Assembly (NCBI RefSeq): GCF_039645565.1
Contig: NZ_CP147914.1
Span: 62,001 to 126,000, forward strand
Length of the DNA stretch: 64,000 nucleotides
Reading direction: 5' to 3'
Origin: Sulfurimonas sp. HSL1-2
Lineage (GTDB): Bacteria > Campylobacterota > Campylobacteria > Campylobacterales > Sulfurimonadaceae
Shown here in pieces: positions 57,929-64,000 of the stretch; the first letter of the stretch is position 1; each line of letters opens with the position of its first letter. The notes beneath the pieces were generated by a model. The model searched no databases. It saw nothing but the letters and a program-made list of their open reading frames with translations, and was not told the DNA's origin. The translations under genes were made by a program, and so were the position numbers.

Positions 57929-60736
57929 TTATGCCCGGAATTTTCCCTGTTTGGTGCGTTCCCCGCTCCGTTTTTCGCGGTTGAGGCGGCGGAAGCAACT
58001 CTGGCAGATGGCGTACTCGGAGTTGAGCGGCAGCGGTTTCGTACACTGGCGGCATCGGGGGACGAACTCGCTCTTTTTCAGCGAGGTCTCGATGAAGCGG
58101 TTGAGGGTGCCGCGCCATTCTCGGGCTTTTTCCGTATCGACGAAGGCGTCGGTGAAACGGTAGGCGAGCCAGAGGTAGAGCGAGATCTCCTTGACCCGGT
58201 CCTCGGCCTCGAGAAGCTCGTCGGTCGTGAGGGCGTACTCGCCGAGGTTGGCCGGGGGAATATAGGCGATCGGCTTGGCCTGGGCCAGCGAACGCACGTA
58301 GCGCTCGTAGGCCGCGACGATGTAGGGCGATTTGAGCGTCAGCGGCGCGGCGGCGAGGTGGAACTTCGCCGTAAGGTCGAGTTCATACCGGTCGACGATG
58401 GCGGCCGCTTCGAGCATAGACTCGAGGTTGGCGGCGCGGAAAGGGCCGGTGAACTGCATGTTCTTGACAAAGAAGGTGAGGATCTCTGCGAGCGACTCCT
58501 CTTCCAAAATCCCCGAGACCAGCTTGATGTGGTCCAGGTTGGCCATGACGTTGAAGGGGACCGTAACGGGGCGCGCTGGCTTGTGGAACTGTTTGTGGAT
58601 CATGGAGAGGACGTCGGGGCGGATGGCACCGACGTGCCCCTTCTCCTTGATCCCGTAGCGGCCCGCCCGCCCGCTGATCTGGTGGATCTCCGAAGCGGTC
58701 AGCGGCCGCTGGTTTTCGCCGTCGAACTTGTCGCCCCGGGAGAAGAGGATCGTCTGGATGGGGAGGTTGAGCCCCATGGCGATGGCGTCGGTGGCGACGA
58801 GCACCTCCGTCTCCCCTTCGCGGAAGCGGCGCGCCTCCTCCCGCCGCACTTCGGGGGAGAGGTTGCCGTAGACGACGCTGACGCGGAAGTGCTGGGCGAG
58901 CTGCTGTTTGAGCCGCAGCACCTCCTTGCGGGAAAAGGCGATGACGGCCGTGGCGGGTTGGATATGGGTGACGGGGGTGGCGTGGGTCATCAGCTCCAGC
59001 GGGTTCTTGCGTTCGCACTGCACGATTTCCAGCGGTTCGCCGAGGTAGTCGGCCAGCTTCTGCACCGCGTCAACGGCATTCTCGGAACCCGTCATGATGA
59101 CGGTTTTGGCGGGGGCGCCGATGATGGCATTCGCCCAGGCCCACCCCCGGTCCCGGTCGCCGAGCATCTGGACCTCGTCGATGACGCAGACGTCGACATC
59201 CGTGTGGAAATCGAGCATCTCGATGGTCGAGCTGATATGCGTTGCCTCTTCGTCGATGAGCTGCTCCTCGCCGGTAATGAGCGAGGCGCCGATCCCGTGT
59301 TCGCGCAGGGACTCGTAGCCTTCCAGCGCGAGCAGCCGCAGGGGGGCGAGGTAGTAGCCGGTGTCGGCCTTTTCCATCGCCTGCATCGCACGCCAGGTCT
59401 TCCCGCTGTTGGTCGGGCCGGTGTAAAAGATGAGCTTGCGGCGCAGTTCGCGGGCGAGGGGGAAGAGGTTTTTAAAATCGCGGATGGTGCGGGCGAGCAG
59501 CTCCTGGCGTTGGCGGCGGAGAAGCGCGTCGTGGATGTGGCGTTCCCAGTGAAAGAGGGTCTTGCGCCAGAGCTTGGAGTTGATGGAGAGGTGGTCGCCG
59601 AGGTGTTCGGAGAGCTCCGCCTCCAGCCACTGCAGGATCTCATCGCGGGAGGGGCTCAGCAGCTTGGCGAGTACGGCGCATTCGCCGGCGAGGGTCTCCA
59701 GCTGCCCGCCGAAGGCTTCGCGCTCGTTTTTCAGCGTGGTGGCGAGTTCGCCGGTGACGTCGATCGGCCCGCCCGCCCAGACGGCGGCAAGGACGGGATC
59801 GCGCAGCAGGGAGAGGTGCGCTTCGTGTTCGATAGGGTGAAGGAACCCCTGCGGGATAAAGCTGTCCCGGATGCCCAGCACGATCTCCTCATCGGTCTGC
59901 AGCATCGTACTGAGCGGGGTCTGCCGCTCCAGGATGGCGCGCAGTAGGGTGTCGGGCAGCGGCGGATGGGTAAGACGGGAGTCCGGCGGGGCGCTCTTGA
60001 GGGTCTGGACGATCTGCTCCGGCGAAAGGTAGGGGTGGTCCGTGCCGAGGGTGGCGAGAAAGGCGCCCAGTTCGGCCTGCTTCTGCTGTGTCACCTCCGC
60101 CTTGGCCGTTGTGATCTCCGCGATCAGTTCCGCTTCGTCGCTGTCGTTCAGGTAGGTGTAGGAGAAGGCCGGAGTTTTCAGGGGGTGGATCTTGCGGAAC
60201 TGCTCCCCGAAAAGGTCATAGTCGAGCAGGGTGTTGAATTCGAAACGGTCGTCAAGGTCAAAGCGCCCTTCGCACGCCTTCTCGATGCGGGCGCGTTTCT
60301 GCTCGAAGCGCAGGTGCGCGAGCTTCGCTTCCATCTTTTCGGGCGTGATCTTTTTCGTGCGCACTTCGATGAAACTGTTGTGCAGTGCGCGGGCTTCGGA
60401 GGGGGTGACATCCATCGTCTCCAAAATGGCATCGATCTTTTCGCTGCGCTCGACGGAGGGCTCTTTGGTATTGGGGGAGGGGTAGACCCGCCCTTCGGCG
60501 GTAAAAAACGCCGTGATCGCCTGGCGCATCTCGACGTCGGCGTCGCTCCAGAGGCGTCGCAGCGTCCGGACCAGCTCCTCGCGCTCCCAGCTTTCGGGCA
60601 CGAACCCGAGTGTCTGGACGAGTTCGCTCAGGGTCGCGGTCTCGACGCGTTCGATCCCTTCGTCAAATCCGTCGCCGTCGAAATAGCGGCGGATGGAGGC
60701 GTTAAGGCGTGTCAGCTTCTTTTTCTTTTTTGCCAT
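57929..60736 (-). CDS. Suv3-like ATP-dependent RNA helicase
   Basis: 935 residues starting at 60736 (MAKKKKKLTRLN). A long N-terminal region of about 430 residues has no known domain. The helicase core is next: Walker A TGPTNSGKTWRAM, DEVQ in CVIDEVQMLGDRDRG, ATDAIAMGLNLP, and QISGRAGRYG, the pattern of mitochondrial Suv3. The C-terminal zinc motif is CRQCTKPLPLNSEYAICQSC. Bacterial Suv3-type proteins are uncommon and may work with RNA decay enzymes. Confidence 0.88.
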   Translation of the reverse strand: MAKKKKKLTRLNASIRRYFDGDGFDEGIERVETATLSELVQTLGFVPESWEREELVRTLRRLWSDADVEMRQAITAFFTAEGRVYPSPNTKEPSVERSEKIDAILETMDVTPSEARALHNSFIEVRTKKITPEKMEAKLAHLRFEQKRARIEKACEGRFDLDDRFEFNTLLDYDLFGEQFRKIHPLKTPAFSYTYLNDSDEAELIAEITTAKAEVTQQKQAELGAFLATLGTDHPYLSPEQIVQTLKSAPPDSRLTHPPLPDTLLRAILERQTPLSTMLQTDEEIVLGIRDSFIPQGFLHPIEHEAHLSLLRDPVLAAVWAGGPIDVTGELATTLKNEREAFGGQLETLAGECAVLAKLLSPSRDEILQWLEAELSEHLGDHLSINSKLWRKTLFHWERHIHDALLRRQRQELLARTIRDFKNLFPLARELRRKLIFYTGPTNSGKTWRAMQAMEKADTGYYLAPLRLLALEGYESLREHGIGASLITGEEQLIDEEATHISSTIEMLDFHTDVDVCVIDEVQMLGDRDRGWAWANAIIGAPAKTVIMTGSENAVDAVQKLADYLGEPLEIVQCERKNPLELMTHATPVTHIQPATAVIAFSRKEVLRLKQQLAQHFRVSVVYGNLSPEVRREEARRFREGETEVLVATDAIAMGLNLPIQTILFSRGDKFDGENQRPLTASEIHQISGRAGRYGIKEKGHVGAIRPDVLSMIHKQFHKPARPVTVPFNVMANLDHIKLVSGILEEESLAEILTFFVKNMQFTGPFRAANLESMLEAAAIVDRYELDLTAKFHLAAAPLTLKSPYIVAAYERYVRSLAQAKPIAYIPPANLGEYALTTDELLEAEDRVKEISLYLWLAYRFTDAFVDTEKAREWRGTLNRFIETSLKKSEFVPRCRQCTKPLPLNSEYAICQSCFRRLNREKRSGERTKQGKFRA

Positions 60737-60867
60737 AAGCCATTTTAGCGGTTTCGGGGTAAATCTTGCTGTGCGATGCTGATACAAAAGCGTGCACCTT
60801 CTGCGGGATGGCTGCCGCAAAGAAAAAGGCGTTATAGTTTCGCATGCCATTTGCAAGGAGTACCCGG

Positions 60868-61077
60868 ATGAACGAAGAGATCAAATTCGTCCTCGACAAC
60901 GAGACGGTCGAAGCGCTTCAGACCTACAGCGCCCTGTTGAACAAAGCGCCCGCCGTCATCATCAAAGAGGCCCTGAAGGGCTACTTCGAAGCGGCCGAAC
61001 AGAAGCTCGCCGCGCAGCAGACGGACCCGATGACGGACCTCGACTTTGATGAGTTCTGGGACGGGGTCGATCTTTAG
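60868..61077 (+). CDS. Small acidic-tailed protein
   Basis: 69 residues, start 60868 with AAGGAG at 7 bases. Helical N part (VEALQTYSALLNKAPAVIIKEALKGYF), then a TDLDFDEFWDGVDL end. The helix-strand pattern hints at a ribbon-helix-helix protein but is not diagnostic. Divergent from the helicase gene. Confidence 0.65.
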   Translation: MNEEIKFVLDNETVEALQTYSALLNKAPAVIIKEALKGYFEAAEQKLAAQQTDPMTDLDFDEFWDGVDL

Positions 61078-61169
61078 GCAAAAAGCCTATTATGAAACGA
61101 ACCGGATGGTGTCAGAATAACGTACGGCACTAACGTTTCTTTCAACCCGTCCCTGCTAGAGTAACGACC

Positions 61170-61493
61170 ATGAGTGAATTTCCCCTGGAATGGACGCAGG
61201 AAGAGTACCTGCGCGAAAAGAAACGGCTGGAGGCAGAGGGCGTCAAGGTCCTGCTGATCGATACGATCCTCAACCCCATCGACCATGCCGAGACGGTCAC
61301 ATACAATCCGCCGATGCTGGAGAAGGAGCCGGAAGGTTCCGTCTTCGTCTTTTACTGCGACACGGGCAAGGCCTCCAAGGAGCGTCTCCCGGAGTTCCGC
61401 AAACGCTTCCCCGGCAAGCACTGCATCTCCCTGCGAGGGGGACGGGGCTACTGGCGCAAATACCTGCAGGTCAAAGACAATGCTGACACGTGA
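61170..61493 (+). CDS. Rhodanese-like small protein
   Basis: 107 residues. The fold VKVLLIDTILNPIDHAETV and the loop FYCDTGKASKERLPEF place the active Cys near 63, but the sequence after it is longer than the usual six-residue loop. It should carry a persulfide. The following DUF309 gene begins 14 bases inside it. A TAGAGT lies 7 bases before the ATG. Confidence 0.75.
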   Translation: MSEFPLEWTQEEYLREKKRLEAEGVKVLLIDTILNPIDHAETVTYNPPMLEKEPEGSVFVFYCDTGKASKERLPEFRKRFPGKHCISLRGGRGYWRKYLQVKDNADT

Positions 61494-61797
61494 ATACGCC
61501 AGCGCGTTTGTCGCCTGCCTGAACGAGGAGCGCTATTACGATGCGCATGAGGCCCTCGAGGAGCTCTGGTTTCCGCTGCGCACGCAGAAGACGCCGGAGA
61601 TCCTGCTGCTCAAGGGGCTGATCAACGCCAGTGTCAGTTTCGAACTGCACAAGCGCGGCCGGCCGCACAAAGCGCCCGGACCGTGGGGCGTCTACATGAA
61701 GTACCGCGAATACCTGCCGCAGATCGGCAAGCAGAACCCGCTCTATCTCGAGCTTGACGATGCCGTCCATGCGGTCCAAAGGAGACTCAGTGCCTGA
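61480..61797 (+). CDS. DUF309 protein
   Basis: 105 residues: YYDAHEALEELW (near 18-29) and LINASVSFELHKRGRPHKAP are the DUF309 signature with conserved His/Glu that may bind metal. Function unknown. Overlaps rhodanese and nitroreductase genes by 14 and 8 bases. Confidence 0.85.
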   Translation: MLTREYASAFVACLNEERYYDAHEALEELWFPLRTQKTPEILLLKGLINASVSFELHKRGRPHKAPGPWGVYMKYREYLPQIGKQNPLYLELDDAVHAVQRRLSA

Positions 61798-62407
61798 ATT
61801 TGCCGATGCGATGGCCTTCCGCCACGCCTGCAAGCGCTTTAGGGAGCAGAAGATCCCCGAAGGGACCTTTGAACAGATCCTCGAATTCGGCCGGATGTCC
61901 CCCTCGTCGTTCGGCATGGAGCCGTGGCGCTTTATCGTCGTCACCGACACGGCCCTGCGCGAAGCGCTGCGCCCGCTCTGCTGGAATCAGCCGCAGATCA
62001 CCGAGAGCAGCCACCTGCTCATTATCACCGCGGACAACGAGTGTATCAAACCGGGCACGGAATACGTCCGGGCAATGTTCGCGCGCCGGGGGCTTCCCGA
62101 AGAGGCTTACGAGCGTTACCTCGGCGTGTACGCAAACCACATGGGCCCGCAGTTTCACACCCGCGAAGCGATCGAAGCATGGACGCACAAGCAGTGCTAC
62201 CTGGCGGCGGCGAACATGATGACGGGCGCGGCGTCGCTCGGCATCGACAGCTGCCCCATCGAGGGGTTTGAAAAAGAGAAGGTCGAAGCGGAGCTTTCTC
62301 TGGAACCGGCCCGCTCCGTCGCCCTCATCATTGCCTTCGGCTACCGCCTGAACCCCCAGCCGGAGCACTATCGGCTCGACCTCGACACCATCGTCGAACG
62401 GCGGTGA
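61790..62407 (+). CDS. NAD(P)H nitroreductase
   Basis: 205 residues, start at GTG 61790 with AAAGGAG upstream. FMN contacts include FRHACKRFREQ near 9, SPSSFGMEPWRFIVV near 36, and the C-terminal YRLN region. NfsB-like enzymes reduce nitro groups or quinones with FMN. The start lies within the DUF309 gene end. Confidence 0.9.
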   Translation: MPEFADAMAFRHACKRFREQKIPEGTFEQILEFGRMSPSSFGMEPWRFIVVTDTALREALRPLCWNQPQITESSHLLIITADNECIKPGTEYVRAMFARRGLPEEAYERYLGVYANHMGPQFHTREAIEAWTHKQCYLAAANMMTGAASLGIDSCPIEGFEKEKVEAELSLEPARSVALIIAFGYRLNPQPEHYRLDLDTIVERR

Positions 62408-62433
62408 CCCCGCGTACCCTGCCGATCCCCTTT

Positions 62434-62452
62434 TAGCCGAATCGGCTATAAT
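62434..62452 (+). promoter_or_regulatory. Palindrome over the -10 box of the NAD(P)HX gene
   Basis: TAGCCGA-A-TCGGCTA (62434-62448) is a perfect 7+1+7 inverted repeat that overlaps the TATAAT at 62447-62452, an ideal operator position. Confidence 0.5.
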
Positions 62453-62472
62453 ATGGCAAAAACGGAATCCCC

Positions 62473-63864
62473 ATGCAGAACCTATTCGATGAAGTAGACT
62501 CCCTGGACAGACGCTGTTACAACAGCTACGGACTCAGCGAAGAGCTGCTGATGGAGCATGCCGCCGAGGCGATGGCGGTCGCGGTGCGGGGACGTTTTGC
62601 CGCCGGCAGCCGCGTCGTCATCGTCTGCGGCCCCGGCAACAACGGTGCCGACGGGCTTGCACTGGCCCGATTGCTGCACGGTACCTACGGGGTGGAGGTC
62701 GTGCTGCCGCTGGAGGTGAAGTCGCCGATGGCCCGGGTGCAGTTCGAGCGCCTGGAGAAGCTGGGCGTGCCCGTGGTCAATGCAATCACCCCCTGCGACG
62801 TCCTGGTCGACGCGCTCTTCGGCAGCGGTCTGGGACGGCCGCTGGGGAGCGGGATCATCGGTATGATCAAGCTGATGAACGCCATGAGTGCTTTCAAACT
62901 CGCCTGTGACATGCCGACGGGCCTGCGCACGGGAGGCGGCTGCGACGCGGCGGTTTTCCGTGCCGACCTGACGGTGACGATGGGGGCGCTCAAGCGCGGC
63001 ATGTTCAGCGACGCGGCCAAAAATGCGGTGGGCGAGATTATCGTAGCCGAGCTGGGCGTTTCACGTGCGCTGTACGAGCGGGAGAGCAACTGGAAACTGC
63101 TGGACCGCAGCGACCTGCGCCTGCCGCTGCGCGACGAACCGGACGTGCACAAGGGGAGTTTCGGGCATCTCGGCATCGTCTGCGGCGAAAAGAGCGGGGC
63201 GGCCGTCATCGCCGGCAAGGCGGCGCTGCGTTTCGGTGCCGGACTCGTGACGCTGCTCTCCAACGAGGAGGTCGCCATTCCTTATGAGCTGATGCAGTCG
63301 CATCTCCGCCCCGCAACGGTCAACGCCGTCGCCATCGGGATGGGACTGGGGCAGGAGTTCGCCGAACAGGAACTGCGGGAGCGGATCGACGATGATATCC
63401 CCCTGGTCTGCGACGCGGATATCTTTGCGCATCCGATGCTGGGGGAACTTCTGAAGCGCAAACGCATCGTCCTCACCCCGCACCCCAAAGAGTTTACCAC
63501 CCTGCTGAGCCGTACGGGAATTGCCACGACCGATGTACGGGGTCTGCAGCTGAACCGTTTCGGCTTTGTCGAAGCCTTCTGTCATGCCTACCCCGACGCC
63601 GTGCTGCTGCTCAAAGGGGCCAATGTGATCATCGGACAGGGGGAACGGTTCTACGTCAACCCCCACGGCACCAACGTCCTGGCCAAAGGGGGCAGCGGCG
63701 ACGTCCTTTCCGGACTTATCGGTGCTCTGCTGGCCCAGGGCTATACGCCGCTGGACGCTGCCGTTCATGCCTCCCTGGCGCATACCGAAGTCGCTGCACG
63801 TTATGAAAAACAGCCCTACGCGCTGACGCCGGACGATCTCATCGAAGGGGTCTGCCGTCTATGA
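62473..63864 (+). CDS. nnr: Bifunctional NAD(P)H-hydrate epimerase/dehydratase
   Basis: 463 residues. The N-terminal YjeF_N epimerase (about 1-205) has GPGNNGADGLALARLL, the C-terminal kinase-like dehydratase (215-460) has KGSFGHLGIVCGEKSGAAVI, GMGLGQE and AKGGSGDVLSGLIGALLAQG. It repairs damaged NADHX and NADPHX. The purN gene starts in its stop codon. Confidence 0.95.
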   Translation: MQNLFDEVDSLDRRCYNSYGLSEELLMEHAAEAMAVAVRGRFAAGSRVVIVCGPGNNGADGLALARLLHGTYGVEVVLPLEVKSPMARVQFERLEKLGVPVVNAITPCDVLVDALFGSGLGRPLGSGIIGMIKLMNAMSAFKLACDMPTGLRTGGGCDAAVFRADLTVTMGALKRGMFSDAAKNAVGEIIVAELGVSRALYERESNWKLLDRSDLRLPLRDEPDVHKGSFGHLGIVCGEKSGAAVIAGKAALRFGAGLVTLLSNEEVAIPYELMQSHLRPATVNAVAIGMGLGQEFAEQELRERIDDDIPLVCDADIFAHPMLGELLKRKRIVLTPHPKEFTTLLSRTGIATTDVRGLQLNRFGFVEAFCHAYPDAVLLLKGANVIIGQGERFYVNPHGTNVLAKGGSGDVLSGLIGALLAQGYTPLDAAVHASLAHTEVAARYEKQPYALTPDDLIEGVCRL

Positions 63865-64000
63865 AGCCGCGCGTTGTCATTCTGTTCAGCGGGGAGGGGA
63901 CCAACCTCCAGAAACTGCTCGAAGACCTGCCTCCCATGGGCATAGAGGTGGCTGCCGCCATCACGAACCGGCCCCGGGCCCCGGGGATCAAGCGGGCGGA
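63861..64000 (+). CDS. purN: Phosphoribosylglycinamide formyltransferase (partial)
   Basis: Only the first 46 codons lie in the window: MKPRVVILFSGEGTNLQKLL then AAITNRPRAPGIKRA, the PurN substrate-loop start. Folate-dependent version of the PurT reaction. Starts with an ATGA overlap. Confidence 0.9.
   Translation, partial: MKPRVVILFSGEGTNLQKLLEDLPPMGIEVAAAITNRPRAPGIKRA

Overview
The window reads as a chromosomal segment of a Campylobacterota bacterium, most like the Sulfurimonas/Sulfuricurvum side of that phylum but unusually GC-rich (about 60% by eye). This is inferred from gene content: a 600-aa UbiD-type menaquinone decarboxylase, a desulforedoxin-rubrerythrin-rubredoxin fusion like Campylobacter jejuni Rrc, cytochrome bd-like and fumarate-reductase-like genes, and many secreted and redox proteins. 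Coding density is very high, with many 1-14 base overlaps. I saw no insertion sequence, prophage or CRISPR array. One tRNA gene, tRNA-Ala(GGC), is present.

Layout. 1-6437 (minus): a metal-uptake operon running globin, TonB, periplasmic binding protein, TonB-dependent receptor, permease, ATPase. 6735-9270 (minus): a two-gene cytochrome bd-like complex in which the CydA-like subunit carries a C-terminal cytochrome c. 9632-13348 (minus): a ModE regulator, then an operon of a small Gln-rich exported protein, an outer-membrane barrel, a response regulator and a histidine kinase. 13406-17835: cation diffusion facilitator, LtaS/MdoB-type transferase, MFS permease, small membrane protein. 17980-20513: UbiD plus an Fe(II)/2OG dioxygenase. 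20646-22166: two tandem paralogous lipoproteins. 22538-25907 (minus): an arsenic/methylarsenical operon (arsI, arsR, arsC, ArsP-like permease, a Tat-exported unknown, a small thioredoxin), facing a thiol-redox operon (DUF4395, CcdA-like, thioredoxin lipoprotein; 26080-27944).

27945-34551: Nudix hydrolase, folE-queD, a NifX-like metal protein, an RND pump and its adaptor. 34538-39723 (minus): the most suggestive cluster. An autoinducer-synthase-like acyltransferase, a TonB-dependent receptor, a YfiR-like periplasmic protein and a membrane GGDEF/EAL protein overlap end to end, looking like a signal-synthesis, uptake and c-di-GMP output chain. 40008-42338: GNAT, lipoprotein, and a BLUF-EAL photoreceptor with all photocycle residues. 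42430-47709: tRNA, PP-loop tRNA thiolase, DnaG, rubrerythrin, rhodanese, S21, receiver-like protein. 47771-52533: PurT, 2-hydroxyacid dehydrogenase, membrane proteins, thioredoxin, AEC transporter. 52559-57167: DUF3108, a fumarate reductase/succinate dehydrogenase pair separated by an undetected 42-residue acidic ORF, YajQ, a helix-turn-helix/coiled-coil protein. 57197-64000: SIMPL protein, Suv3-like RNA helicase, small rhodanese/DUF309/nitroreductase cluster, NAD(P)HX repair enzyme, start of purN.

A pattern across the whole window is that at least eight genes start 5-8 bases after a sigma70-like -10 box and have no Shine-Dalgarno sequence, which points to frequent leaderless transcription.
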